64,000 bases of DNA from Cryptomeria japonica (lineage: Eukaryota > Streptophyta > Pinopsida > Cupressales > Cupressaceae), in assembly GCF_030272615.1 (NCBI RefSeq), contig NC_081406.1, forward strand, positions 109,255,283-109,319,282. Direction: 5' to 3'. The position numbers and the translations under genes were made by a program. Of the stretch, positions 22,248 through 35,999 are shown one piece after another; the first letter of the stretch is position 1; each line of letters starts with the position of its first letter. Below the pieces are notes generated by a model that saw only the letters and a list, made by a program, of their open reading frames with translations, had not been told where the DNA came from and ran no database searches.

Positions 22248-25200
22248 TTATGCAACTTTTACTCCACTAGGGCGCTTTCCTTCCATTGCATCCTTTTTCT
22301 GTCGACAATCTGCACAAAGAAAAGGACCTTCCCATGGCTTAGCACTCGTTGAGAAAAACGATCCTGCATGCACAGAGATTCCTTCACTTGGAGCTAGATC
22401 TGCCTGGCAAACAGCACAGGTGAATAAACCCGATGTTGCAAGTGTTGATGATTCTGTTCCCAACCTGCAAATAAATAATCAATTAGAAACGCTAGATGTC
22501 TGCCTGGTACAGAAAAAGGATCTGAATTACTTTCAGAATAGCCCAATATCTTTTCATGTCGAAGTAAATGAATAATCAACATGAAGCATATCATCGGGAC
22601 ACTCCCCAGCAGCTTCAAGGTAAAAATTATTGACTTGGGATGAGATTTGCACGGACCAGCATGGGTGATTACATATAAAACCAAAAAGACAGAGTGCCTA
22701 TTAGTCATATGGATGATAGCATCATATCATCCTTGTTTCCAGAAGACAAGTGCACAGCAACACATTCGTTCAAAATGCATGCAATCATTAGTGTGCATGA
22801 TGGAAGTTATGGGCAGTGTTGACCACTGGATGTGTAGAACAGTATGGTATTAAATCCTTCCGATTTTGGGGATCAATACTAAATAACTAAATTTACTTTA
22901 AATTAAGATCATTTAACTTATAGCCAATGGCTATTTATAAACATTTATTATTTTATTAAGCAGACCCACAAAAATTTAACTTATTTAGCCTTCAACAGAG
23001 CATGAAATGTTGTATTAATCAAATTTAGAGTCTAATTAGAATGACATGACTCCAGATTAAGTACAACCTTGTGCAGGCTTTAATATGAATTTTCAGCTTA
23101 ATCTCTGAATAATACGAGTTCTAATAGAAGTGATTCCAATAACAAAAAGGCTTCTTAATATATTCTTGCAAATAGCTAAAACACAGATACAAAGACCACC
23201 AAGAAAATCTCAAGAAAATTCAGATTTCCAGATTTCAATTAACAGGAAATCAATACTATTCAATCACCACTAAAACAAACCCAAAAATAGCATGGGACCA
23301 GACCTGAAGTTTGTTTAATTAAAGAAAATTAACAAATATTGCTCATCACAATATATCTACAAAAAAACAGGTTGACTTCTCTACAACTTCAAAACTGTCT
23401 TTCTTCAATGCCCCTTTCCAACCCCAAAATAAAATGAAAATGAGGTAACTTTCAGAGTTATTCAATTTTATTTTCCCCTTAGCAAATTACCTATATATGG
23501 CTTACAATAAATTTGATCAATGAAATAAACAACTAAGTGCCCTAGGCCTAAATTAATTTACTTGATAAATTAGATCATCATTTTTCTTCTTATTTTTTCT
23601 ATTTGTCATTGTCCTTTCATTCTTCAACACGGTTTATGTTGTCTTTCTTTTTCTCTTTTCTATTGTGCTCACTTGTTTGATTTTCCAGTCCTTGTATTTT
23701 AACCTAGTGAGTATCCGGTTTTTGGAAGCGTTAGGCTAATTCCATCTTTGCCATCCACATTGGAGTTTCTCCCTGTGCTCAAGAAGATAAGGCGTGTTTT
23801 CTCTATGTCTATGGCTTGTACACATCTTGCACCCATTTTCTCAGTGATAAGAGGCACACAGATACAACTTCAAGGACACTCACTATACACATTGTCTGAA
23901 GAGTTGGACTAAACATGTCAATACTTGTAAAATCTAAATTCATGCCTGAGATGAGAGTCGTGAGTCCTTTTGAAAGGAAAATGTCTTTATCTGCGGTAAT
24001 TGCATAGAAAAATCAAAAGATCACGAAAACATGGGAACTGTAGCCTTTTAAGTCACTAAATGAATTTGCAGGATACAGTCCTGTTTGTGCATTAGGGATT
24101 GGCATGCTTGTGCAGAATACAGTCCAAAAATATTCCGTAGATGGAAAATTATTTGGAGGAGTTGATGTTGAAGTATCGTTGAGTAACTCTGTATGAGATT
24201 GATTCTCCATTTTCAAGTTGGCCATCAGTCACATATAAATGGTATTTGTAAACAAGTGGCAATTGCAGATATATTGACAGCATAGTCAGAGAACACTGAA
24301 AAAACAGTTGTAAGTACAAAATGAAATGGATCTAAGTTAGGCTAGCTAGCTGGAAGGAGGTTTTATCCTTGTGTTAATATAGCATCAGTAGGTGCCATCT
24401 CAGACACCCCCTGTGGGTTGGCAACGGTGGCACAACCCAGAGGAACTTGAAAAGGAACTAGTTCTATGTTGTTTGTTGCCCTGCAATAACACATTCCGTA
24501 TTAAAGAGATGCTATTGCTGCCCCCTGCTGCTCCCTGAAATGTAGCCATCTGATTTAATCTCTTTGCATTTTTTTGTAAGACAACATTTCCTTAAATCCT
24601 TCTTCTAGGAAGTATCCGTGCTGATAAAGAAGAGCTTATGTTTTACTTTTGTTTCTATTTGTAAATGAGTTGCCACCTTGCACTCTCTTTCATTTAGAGT
24701 AAAGTTTCTACAGAGAAAAATAACTGCTGTTGCAAATTATAGAAGCTAAGTTTCCAATCTTCAATTAGAAAATCATGATACATTGACAAGACAACCCTTT
24801 TAACTTCGTAGTGACTCCATAAAAAAATTTGGTCACCTACCTCGTCTAGGATCAGTTTATCAATGATATATATTGGCAGCCTATTCAGGTGAGGTTGTGA
24901 GTGTTCCATCAAAACCTTGGGAATGGACAATCTAAGCTTAAAAAAGAAACCTAGTGGTTCTTAATCCCTCTCCAAGGATATCCTTCAACATTCTTTATTG
25001 TGAATCTGATGAATGCGCAATGTGCACTTGTGTGGCAAATGGCAATGAAAGAGAGCAGGTTCAGTTACTTGCCTGAGGTGTTCATAATTGGAATAATTCA
25101 CAGTTCATAACATGATAAGCACAATTGCAATCAATAAAGTAGGAAGCCATATAAAACCCTGATATCTATGTTCTGCATTTCTGGATCTATGTATCCAAGC

Positions 25201-28200
25201 GAAAAGAAATGATCTAGGACAATTTGAATATTGTCCCTCTCCCTAAATTTTGACATAGTAAAGCGCATCCAACCATCATCTACATGCACACTATCTCAAG
25301 ACCCTGTAACCCTGCACATGAGGACCATGGTGTTCCTACCATTTGATGAAAAATTCCATACTGTGCATTGACTTGGTAGTTTTAATGACCGTAATAGTTC
25401 AGGATAATAATATTCAACCCAAACATCTTCAAAGTAAGGCTTGGTGGCCCAAGCATCTAACCGTTCCAATGTGCATTTCTTCTTTGGATTAAAGAGTTTA
25501 TAAATGGGATGCAAGCACTGGGATGAAAAATTGCTGTGAGCTTCTTCCAAGATATATCTGTGCAGGGAAAAAAATCAAATTTGGAAGCTGAAGCTTGTTG
25601 CTCAACTGCTGCTTCTCCCATTTCTTTGTTCCCCCTTTTGCCCATGATTTTTTTCCTCTATAGCTAGCACAATACCTAACCAAAGAAAACTGACAAACAA
25701 TATATTATTATTTCCCAAATATACAGTGTCTGAAGAAATGCAGCTTAAACAGAGGGCAATGGCAGCAATTCTTCAATTTTGGGTATGCAAAAGTGGTGTT
25801 TTAAACTTCAACAAATCAAGTGATGTTTATTAATGCTAAAGTGACCTTAATTCTTTCTCAAGCAGTTATTAGTGTTGAAGTTTATAGCTTCGAGAGAGCT
25901 CATCTTCTTGCATTGATGGTTTCTCATTCGAACAGCAACATCATCTTTGTTTTTGCATTCGTCAGTTGCAAGCTTCTCCGTCATCGTTCTTCGTGGTTTA
26001 TTTCCTCCAGCGGTTGTATGTTGAAAGGTTATCTGTCTATAAGATAACTGCTCTGCTTATGTGTGTGTAACTTATGTCTTCGTGAGAATCTTGCATGAGC
26101 TGGCTGCCGTGTCTCCTTCCTGGATTGCTGTCGGTGTTATAACTGTCATCTTTCCTTCCGTGCTTGTCTTTTCATCTTCCCTCACCATGAGTTATGTCAG
26201 GTGAAATGTTGATTCATTTTGAGCGGATGTCTCTTCGTCTTTCCACTATGAAGAGTCAATTCAATTCGTTTTCTCTTCTCTTAAATATATTTTGTTTTGC
26301 CTCAGAGTTGGGCGGTTGATTCTTTTTCAGGTGTGCACTCAGATTTTATTCATCGCTGCTGTGTTTCTTATGGTTCGGAGGTTGCAACAGAATTAAGCAG
26401 GCCACTTCTTTCTTTGGAGGTCTAAGTGTGATCAAGTCTAAATCATGATATCTTCAGCAGCCTCAGTTTTCTCAGTCTGATTATTGTGCATATGATTGAT
26501 GTGCAATCATTGTATTTTGTAGAAGTCATTTATCAGAAGTTTTGGCTTATGCTGTTCTAGTTCAAGTGATGTCAATCACTGTTGACTGAGTGTAAGAGCT
26601 GCATGTCAGATTTTCTCATTCAATAAAGTTTATACTTTGGTGTGGCTGGGTTTTTCACCCTCAGGTGGAGAGTTTTCCCAGGATAACTTTTGTGTTCTTG
26701 TGTATTCTTGTTTTCAATTTTCTGAGTTTGTTCTTTCTGGTTCTAAATTCAACAATTAGAAGCAAAATTTATGATAACATACAAATCTTTGGGGATCTTC
26801 AGGTTCAAACAATTAAGATAATGAAATAACATTGAGCTGTTTTGTCAGTGTAGTATGTTTTAAGCTGTTGGATTAAATGCATGGTAATGATGAAATTTCA
26901 GATTGGTTCCATGCTACACAACAAAGTCCATGATCAAAGCAGCACCATGATATTTAGATCTAACTTGTCCACTGATTCCCAGGTTCCATGGTTAAAGAGA
27001 AGAATTTTGGAAGACATACAGTAAGTGAGATGTTGTAGGAGGGAGAAACTTATCTCAATTTCATTGCACTGTGAACGCACAAGGGTGAATAGAGTTCATA
27101 AATTTTTCAAAGGTTCATGCAAGGAGCTTGCATGCAAGACTCTGAAAAATGGAAGTCCTTTGTAACACAACATATATAACTTTAAAGAATATATGTATGC
27201 ATGCATGTATGTTTACTTGACTATAGAGTGGCTCTCTTATGTTGGATAAAGTTGAAGAAATTAATGCTTCCTCCATCCTCAGTGATTCTCCTATGTTGGA
27301 TAAAGTTGAAGAAATGATGCCGCCTCCACCTTCTTACAACTCTGTATTTCATCATGCATGAGGTCTCGAAGGTTGTCAATAGAGATCAACCTCTCAATCA
27401 AAGTTATAAAATGGGGACTTGGTAGCCCAAAAATTTGACTTGGACTAGAGACGTCTACATGCTTCAAGAACACCAATGTGATGCAAGGAGCTTGCATGCA
27501 AGACTCTGAAAAATTGAAATCCTATGTGACTCTTTTAAACATTGTTTTTATACAAGATCGAAACAATATTTTATGAATATTGAAAAATGCATGGGATGGA
27601 GACTCAACACACAACAGTCTGTCAATATTGAAGAAGGCATGGGATGGAGACCCTTTTCTCCATCTCATGCAACTGAAGTGCTTCAGTTCTTGCAGCATTT
27701 ATTTAAGTTCACACAGGGTTGGGGATTAGGCCAGGAATGAGAGGGCACAGGATAAGGACACTTATTCTGATCTCAAGCAGTCATATTACATTTGGTTTGT
27801 TTGTTCTTTTATTTTATTTATATCTTCTTCATAACTGTGAGGGTAAATGGGATAATGACACTTATAATTATGTTGTTCAATATGCTCAAATATTCAAAAG
27901 TCATAGATAGTACCATAAGATAAAAAAGATTTACAGTCAAAAGCCTTGAATAAACTACAGATTACAAAAGAGACTAAGAATGCAGTACATAAACATATTA
28001 TTCTAAGAAAGAAAACTGACTTGCAAAACACAATATACAAAACCAGACTTCTAAACAAAATTAAAGAAAATTTGGAACTCAAACCATGAAAATGCAAAGA
28101 ATTTGCTCCTAACAAGAAGTGGTTCCAATTTCAGGGATTTGGGTGTACTGGTGACAACAGGCTGGCTACTTTTAAGCACAAACCAAAAAACCAAGATTTC

Positions 28201-31200
28201 TGAGTTATCACCAATGTCTGATTTCTATTCTGCTGGTGACAGCCAAAAACAAGGAAAGCATATTTCAGGGGGATAGGTTATAGCTTATTTTGAAATGAAC
28301 GCATTATTCAGCTCACAAAAGTAAATATGAGAAAGAACTCATTTCAATTCAGTCAGTCAAAGGCAATGGACCTTACTGCACAAGGACCTCAAACATTGCA
28401 GTAGAAGAGTCTAATTCAGCACCATTGGAAAAATGATTTTCAACATGGTTTTAGTGATCTGCTAAAGCCTAAAACATATGTATTTCATTATGAATTCTGC
28501 AAGAAGAGTTTTACAATCACTGAAGAACCAAAACAAAGTAATTGTTTCCTACATTCTTCATTGTTCCCCACAAGAAACCCATTAACAATTGAACAATCAC
28601 ATCCATGGTAACCAGGAAACCAAAATACATTTTAGAGACACAGAAAAAAGCGTGAGAATGCATTAGACACCTGGGATGTCTCCTGGTGGCATTCCCCAAC
28701 ATTTAGGCAACATCTAATAGAGGAATTACAGGTACCCTTTAAAACCAAAAAAAACTACAAAACATACCTTATCTTCTGCCTTGCAAGCTCTAAACACTTT
28801 CTTGGCTCAATCTACAGGCTCTCTGAAGCATCTAGATGTTGAAAGCTACATTACCAAAACAGCAGAAAAACCCTACGTTTCCCAGTATGATTCATCTTGA
28901 TATTGGATTTGGTTGTAATATCGCATGTGGAAATGCGCAGGGTTCAATTTTCAGTGGTCAGAATTGCATAGAATCGTTAAATGGTGTATCCATGTGATTC
29001 TAGGGTCAACCTGACATTTACAGATCAATTCAACTGGCAGACAAACCCTCTGAAACCCTGATTTGATATCTTGGAAAGTTATCAGTACTGCACTCATTGC
29101 AACTGCCTAGAAAAACTTTATTTTTAAGGTTTAAGTGGAATTAGGTTACCAATTCATCCCCTGCCATGCCCAGATCTGGATCCTGCTTGAACCCAGTTTT
29201 AATTCACAACTGATTTGCCAGGGGATTCTGTCAGGGCACATGCAGACAATAGTGTGTTCATCCTGGATGAACCTGGTGATTAACAGCAGCGTTCATCTTG
29301 GTACTATAGATCATCAGGAGTTAAAATAGACAGCAAATACTAAATGAGCTGGGGTATTCCGAACAGAGGCCTCAGCCTATAAGATTGTACAGAGCTATAA
29401 TATATGTGAGCCGTAAATGAAGCACAATATGCAGGCTGCCAATATGTACATCAACAATGTAGTGTGGATGGATAGGGGTTGTGGGTGCCAGTATGAAGCA
29501 CCTCAATAGTACAAAAAGAAGAAGCCTATAACTTTATTAAAAATATCCAGTTGTACGGTAGAATGGAGCTTGCAATACTTAAAGATATTTAAAACTACGC
29601 CCACTTTTTGATGTTGCAAGCCTTAAACAGAGGTCCCTATGGCAACAAAAAAAAATTATTAATGAAACCCTTTAAAAAAAATTAAGACACTATTACGTTA
29701 AAATTTATTTAAAACTTCAATTTTAAATATGAATATTAAATGTTCTATAAATACAAATTTAAAAATTATAAATATTAATGTTTTTAGTTTTATTATTTTT
29801 TTTTATTAATTCAATAATGGTGTGATGATGTGTAGTGCTAATGAATAATAATTTTATTATTTTACTATTGAACAATAAACTTAATTCCTGCTTTTACTTT
29901 TTTTGCTAAATTGTATATGTTATGATTTTTATATGTTTTTGTATGGGTGAACCCAAAATAAACCCAACCCCAAGTTTTTTTTGGCCAAAACCCATGAACC
30001 CAAACCTGAACCAGAATTGTTAACTTAGAAGTGGAAATGCGATAATGACTTATTTGAATGAGCATTTTTCATACAGAGAGCACCTCTACAACATCATGAA
30101 CTGTAAAGTTATGTAGATCTCTTTTTTTCATTTGGTGTAGCTTTTTATTGCTCGCTAGAGGCCTTCGGTTCAAAATTTATGGACTTTTGAGTTTGTACTC
30201 CTGCCATGGCCCTAGACCCCCACTAATATCTCAAACAAAAACAACAAATAGAAATTACTGGGGCAGTATTATAAAATAGTTGCTTAAGCTCTTCAAAAGT
30301 TCTTTCTTCCTCCTTGTCTACACAAATTTAACTCTTGTCATGGACAAAGAGAAAAGAAATGCCCTACTCTGAAAATTGAGACGGAGAATCCCATTAGCAT
30401 CAATGATTAAAGACCCACAACAGGATCTTATAATATCTATACAAGAACAGCCAGATCTGAGTCATTGCTGAGTGATCCTTAAGGGTTGCTAAGGACGTCT
30501 ATAAGAAATTCTCATGAAATTCAAGGCCAACAAAAACCGATAAATTATGATAAATTGATGAACAGATTTGTGATAAACCGACCACTGTGGAGCACAGAAT
30601 CTCTAATTTCCTGTATTTGATTGATTTCACCATCTATTGGCAGAGTGAATACAATGTAACAGTAAGAATTTGATAATGCAACTTCCAGATGACAGACAAT
30701 ACCACTAACCACTACAACCTAACTCTTTGAGGTTATGTGGAAGAAATGGATATCTTTATTATCATTTGGAGACCATAGAGCATCACAAACCAGAACTACT
30801 GTTAATGACAATCAATTGAAAAGCTAAAATGTAATTCTTTCTGGGGAACTCAAAAAAATAAAAACTGCTAACCTTTCATCAAGCATTGCTGAACCATCTT
30901 CAAAGAGTTCCTCCGCGATTCCAAGTGCAGAAAGCTTGTTAGCCAACTTATTCATTGAATCTCGTGATCTTTTTCTAAATATAAATGATCTTATCTTGTT
31001 TTGCTTCTTAGGAGGTAATGAAATGGGAGCAGAGTGGTCTGGTGGAATAATATCAACTACAATACAAGTTGTGTCATCTTTCAAACCCCTTGACCTCAAT
31101 GCCTCCTGAAAAGAAATTGAACGGTTAAAAAAAAAAAATTCAAAAAGATAAAAGAAATATTTCACAAAACAGCTTCTTAAAGGAACAAATATGATTGACT

Positions 31201-34200
31201 GGAAATTCAAGAATATTTATCAGAAACAATGACAACGTTACTGCAACTGGGAAACAGGTTTAACTTTGCAGCAAGTAGAGGTCTAAGCAAATAGTTCACC
31301 TTGACAACTTGTCTTGCAGCAAGTTCAGCTGGTAATCCTCTGCAGGCCTTTGCAGCTTTTTCAGAGAATAGTGCATCCCACACACCATCAGAAGCGATGA
31401 TAAGCCTTCCCCCAGCATTTGAGAGCTTCAATATCAATGATGAATGTTAGAAAACTGTACACTGTACATTGAAAATAATTATCATATGTTTGTAACCGAC
31501 TTGGAGGATTGTCATGTGTTTTCTACATAACGATATTTTATACATAAACATATGAAGAAAGTACCCAAAAAGTGTACAAAAAAGAATAGGCCAATGTCAT
31601 AAGAGAGTAGGATGATGTTTCACCTTAATTTGTTTAACATAAGGTATTGGTACAATGAATTCACCAACATCCATGTCTCCAATCGATCTTGAAAGGCAAA
31701 GACCTCCGGGCCAACATCGTAAAGGGCCAACCTGAAATAGTAATTTGGAAACATATGTTAAGTTCTTGACTGGAATTTACCGATTCCTAATCACTGCAAC
31801 AAGAATAAAATTTCTGTATGGAACATAAAGCAGTCTTAAATTTGAGATGATCGCATGTACAAAATAATTTTTACCTCAGCACCACCAACAATACTCAGCC
31901 TTCCAACTTCACCTCCACTTGCTGTAACACGTTCTCTCCTGGACAAAAAATCAATTTAGGAGATATTGTTTATTCCATGCATATTATCTATTTGCATCTT
32001 CATTTTTTCATGTTCTCCAAGCATACGGCGATCATTTGTAACAACCATGTCTGAATTTTAACAAGTACTCACTCTTCAGCATTTTCTTCTAGCCTGTGAT
32101 CAACTGTCAGTAATGAGATTAAACCGCCCTGAGAATCCAATATACATCGAGAATCTCCAACAGAAGCAGTTGTAACAGTCCATCCATCAATCACCACAAT
32201 AGTAACTGTGGTTCCAGAAGTTTCCTCTGGTAACACCCATACAAACAAACATAGGCATCATTTAGCTTACAAATAATTTAAGAATATTGATCCAAACATT
32301 GTGGAAAGCATTAGATGTTTCCATTATTATAGGCATTGCATGTTTGAATTGTTAAGGTTATTATATACTTTCCTAGTTGTAGGCATCAAATACTTGCAAT
32401 ATAGTGACTGTGTTCATCAAAAACCAAATACTTCCTCAAGGGTAATTACAATATTTAAAATTTAGCCATGTCAAATCTAAATTTCATTGTTAGCAACACG
32501 GTAACAACAGGACATTTGATAATAATTGATGCATATAAAAATAGAATTTACATCTACATACAACCATACCTTTCCTCTGAAACTCTTTATCAGTTTTAAC
32601 GAATCCTGCCACTAATGCTCGAGGTAATGCTTGTAACCATTCTTCTCTGCTAAGACCTGGATGCATGGCACTCATTACATGGCTAAGCAGGTTATCCCTG
32701 CAATATATAGCTGCTGCAGCCCCATTGTGTCCATCAAATATCTGCAAACATAATTTATCACTTTAATCCACAGTCAAGTTTCTGATTTGATTTGCATGTG
32801 TGGTTGGATGGGTGGTTCATTGTGAGATTGTGGGTGTGAAGACATGTCTGGAGATCTGGATGCATTTAAGAGTGGGTGGGTGGGTGTGACCATGTGTGTG
32901 TGTGCGTGTGTTTTTGTGTGTGGGTGTGGGGGGAGGTGGGAGGGTAGAGCACGGTGGGCAGCAAGTGGGGAGGGATTGTATGTGAGCTTGCATATGGGTA
33001 CGCTTTTGCATGAGTACACATACTGCAATCATACTTTTATCACTTTAATACACAACAAGTCTAAAATTTGATCTTTCATCCACTCACCAGTTTCAAATTT
33101 GATGTATATGTGTGTGGGTATGTTGGGGTCTGTGTGCATGTGGGGCTCTGTGTGTAGGGGGTTATGGGTATGGGTGCGGGTGGGTGAGTGTGGGCATCTG
33201 TACATGTACTGCAAACATACTTTTCTCACTTTAATCCACAGTCCAGTAATATATATAAATTACAAAATGAACTGTGGATTAAAGTTATAAAACTATGTTT
33301 GCAGAATATGTTTCAACTTAGGCTAGTGGCTTTGCAACCAGCAATTAATCAAATAGGAGTTGCTGCCATATATTTTCTTTCGGAAAGACGAGATCCCAAA
33401 ACTCCCCTCTCATCTTCGCCACCAGTAACAAACAACCGATAGTAACCATAAAGGAGAAAATGAGCCCCAGACCTATTAGAAAAATAAAATCATTTACATT
33501 TCTGTATATGTACGAGCACTATTCTACTATGCCTCTGATTAAGGTTAACAAAGTGTAAATTCATGTATTGGTGCTGGTGTGGATGCATTTTCATGCCTAG
33601 TATGGGAATAGCAGGATCCTCAAATTTACAAAGCAGAGATGTGACAATATATAAAACATCATATATACAATAAGAACAAAGAAAAATCATCCCACAACAG
33701 AAAACAATATATTGAAAGTGGAGATGCTTGCATACAGAATCACAAGAATATGAACTAAACAAGTAAATACTCAAACAGAAAGATAAAATCTAGCCAGGAA
33801 ATACCTTATAAATGCATGACACCCTTATAAAATATTATAATTCAATTACATTGCAACTTGAGGATCTCAAATGGCCCTGAAAAATCAGCACTATACCACC
33901 CAACAATCTCAATTACCGCTGATGTATGTGAGCAAAGCAACAAAGTTTTCTGAATGCAATGTTGGATTTTATTCAGCAGGTGACTTCTAACATTTCACAA
34001 TGTTTCTGAACATGAATTTAAGAGTCAAATGTTTTTTGGACCTGTAAAAGCCTCTTGAGCTAACAATTGTGTGAGCCAGCTACTTGGAGAACCCTAAAAG
34101 AATGACGTTCAGACGTGGGCACACCAAGTAAAGATTCTAGGAACACTACATCCTATGGGTTAAATATGCATCAATATTAAAAGTAAAACAACAAATACTA

Positions 34201-34935
34201 AACAGTGGAAACCACATATTTGTCATCCAATTTAGCAAAATTAAACAATTGGATAATATCTTACACTAAGACACAAACTGATCTCAAATTTTAATAATGT
34301 CCAAACTCTTCAAGTTCAGCTTTCATTCACATGTGTGCATGTAAGAAATACCTTTCAAAACACTTTATCCTAACAATAGCAAACTTCTGCTGTAGATCTT
34401 GCATGCCAGTGACGTAAATCTAACCCTGTAACACAAAATAGGTCTTCAACACTTCTAAGAAACCAACAACTTTCCATGTGCACACAAACTCTGTTAACGT
34501 CCCTGTGGAGGACTGGAATTTGCAATTTACGCTAAATATTTTTCTCTACATCGTTTGGTTTATAGTAGAATAGAAAACTCAAAGTGCATTAGGAATTATA
34601 TCTTAAACATGCAGGTGTTCCAGACATCATAATTACTAATGTCGACCCGTTTAAGCCTGAAAACTTAAACAAACAATCTTAAAAGTACTCACCCCAAACA
34701 CCGAGAATGTAGAAGAGGAATTTCCGGGGATCCTCTGACAATCCGTTTTGATTAGAAAGTAATCCTCCCCCTTTTTGGATTGGGCGGCATGGCCATACCT
34801 AATGCAGGGCCTCTTAACCTTCTCATGCCTAATCTCCTGGCTGATCAAAGAAGCCAGAGGAACTAAGTGCTGCCGTTTCCTTTCTTCCCCTGAAACGGAG
34901 CCATTTCTATGTTTCATTGTCGTAATCTCATTCAT
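22248..34935 (-). CDS. plant protein phosphatase 2C with C-terminal CxxC tail
   Basis: PP2C enzymes are Mn/Mg-dependent Ser/Thr phosphatases. Eight GT-AG exons can be read: 34,935-34,693; 32,741-32,570; 32,226-32,073; 31,938-31,875; 31,731-31,624; 31,425-31,300; 31,105-30,873; 22,464-22,248. They total 1,317 nt, 438 residues, with phases matching at every junction. Motifs in order: GEDYF, FDGHNGAAAAIY, SGTTVTIVVIDGW, SVGDSRC, VDHRLEENAEER, CWPGGLCLSRSIGD, ASDGVWDALF, DDTTCIVVD. These include the acidic metal-binding positions. The tail after residue 370 holds CAVC and CADC, a possible zinc site. As I recall, this tail marks the Arabidopsis group with At1g47380, At1g09160 and At1g68410. ATG 34,935 is the first after an in-frame TAG near 34,990. 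Intron 7 is 8.4 kb. The frame is intact and the gene looks functional. Confidence 0.95.
22465..25867. other. PP2C intron 7, 3' part; no gene seen
   Basis: Between the last exon and the solo LTR. Several short open frames on the minus strand (for example 25,296-25,683) overlap each other and match nothing I know. They are treated as intronic noise. Confidence 0.5.
25873..26754 (+). mobile_element. solo LTR inside PP2C intron 7, ATTAG duplication
   Basis: It begins TGTTGAAG and ends TTCAACA, an inverted 7-base terminus. ATTAG stands directly before (25,868-25,872) and after (26,755-26,759). Near the 3' end are an AATAAAG (about 26,621) and the plant LTR phrase GGGTTTTTCACCC...GAGTTTTCCCAGGATAA. 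It is 882 bases in sense (+) orientation, opposite to the host gene. No internal domain remains. Confidence 0.85.
26760..30870. other. rest of PP2C intron 7, no gene seen
   Basis: Intronic DNA without a convincing coding frame. A pair of direct repeats (GCAAGGAGCTTGCATGCAAG near 27,118 and 27,483, and GTTGGATAAAGTTGAAGAAA near 27,240 and 27,295) lies at 27.1-27.5 kb. 29,650-29,870 is very AT-rich. Confidence 0.5.
32761..33245. repeat. GT-rich repeats in PP2C intron 1
   Basis: CACTTTAATCCACAG-type starts recur at about 32,759, 33,040 and 33,227. Each of the first two is followed by a tract of GTGTGTGGGTGTGG and then ACTGCAA(T/A)CATACTTTT. The copies are of unequal length, like a small tandem repeat with an expanding GT core. 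Confidence 0.7.
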
Positions 34936-35029
34936 GCTCCAACCTTCGATCCCTACACCTCTTCCTACTCTTCCCTTAAAATTACAAAGCTACCTTCCAC
35001 GAATCTCATGTCGAGCACCAAATTCGTAC

Positions 35030-35671
35030 CTGCAATACAGCTCTTCATAAGAAAATAGAAGATCTCTAGTGCCTGACATTCTTCACATTTATTTTTCTGA
35101 TACAAAAATTATTTTCTATTGTTTGAGATTCTAAGCAATACTAAAAGATCTTTGTACAGCCTAACATCCTTTGCCCATTGAAACTCAGAAATACAAGCAA
35201 TGAGATTTCACGACACATTTTATTTGCATCTCCTAGTCGGCAATTATAAATTCTAAGCAACAGGAAAGGATCTTCGCAAAGACTAACATCCTTTGCAGAT
35301 TGAAGCTTAGAATGTAAATAATGACATGACTAGACTTCACATATATTTTATTTGCATTTTCTTATTCAACAAGTGTGAGTTTCAAGCAACGAGGGAGGAT
35401 CTTTGTACAAACAATGAGGGAGGATCTTTGTACAGATTAACAAGCTTTCCAGATTGAAGCTTAAATCAGTGTTAATAATGTAAATAATAAGTTATAACAA
35501 CGGTTTGACATTTTCGAAACATTTATGTATGGCAATCTCTTATCAGCAATTATAAATACTTGAAAGATGCTGCAACAGAGAGAATTCGCCTTACATTGAG
35601 CTAATATCGTTGTCATCGGAATTTAATATTTGTGTTAGTGGAAAAGGGTTTGTTGACAATGTGAAACTTAC
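35030..35671 (-). other. probable 5'-UTR intron of the PP2C gene
   Basis: A strong donor GTAAGTTT on the minus strand at 35,671 and an acceptor TGTATTGCAG ending at 35,030 lie upstream of the start codon. This would join a leader exon (about 35,925-35,672) to the 5' UTR of exon 1 (35,029-34,936). It is inferred from splice-site quality only. Confidence 0.4.
35129..35500. repeat. three ~125-bp tandem repeats in PP2C leader region
   Basis: TTCTAAGCAA-type starts at 35,129, 35,251 and 35,380, each followed by GGATCTTTGTAC-like and CAGATTGAAGCTTA-like words. In the third copy GAGGGAGGATCTTTGTAC is itself doubled (about 35,389-35,431). Confidence 0.7.
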
Positions 35672-35924
35672 ACCAACTCTTAGCGCAATCTTCGTGAGGC
35701 GGAGTTGTCACGGCGCCGAATTTGGAATCCCGCGTTCCAAAACCGCGTTCTTCAATTTTTCCTGTCAAGTCACGCGAAAAAAAATATCTACTAAACCCTA
35801 GCTAGCTTTCACGTCAGGTTTCCCCATCAATAACAGCCAGTAACGATCACATCTACAGAAGAAGTCACTTTCACTGTTCAATCTGAATCGGCGCGGTCTC
35901 TGTGGCCCCCTGAAAAATCACAAC

Positions 35925-35965
35925 AGCACATCAAATGTCATGCTTGCGTTTATTATATTATGTTT
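35925..35965 (-). promoter_or_regulatory. candidate TATA-like site of the PP2C gene
   Basis: On the minus strand TAATATAATA (35,960-35,951) lies about 30 bases before a GC-richer stretch that could be the leader exon. It is a weak site proposed only from its position. Confidence 0.25.
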
Positions 35966-35999
35966 TAAGCCTGTCAATAAAACTGAAATACAGTAGAAA

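Noticed and set aside
25296-25683. Cluster of minus-strand open frames inside PP2C intron 7
   Set aside because: Three frames overlap with no shared reading, no motif, and none has splice support.
35610-35801. Plus-strand open frame upstream of PP2C
   Set aside because: It overlaps the proposed leader exon and donor site of the PP2C gene on the other strand and shows no domain.
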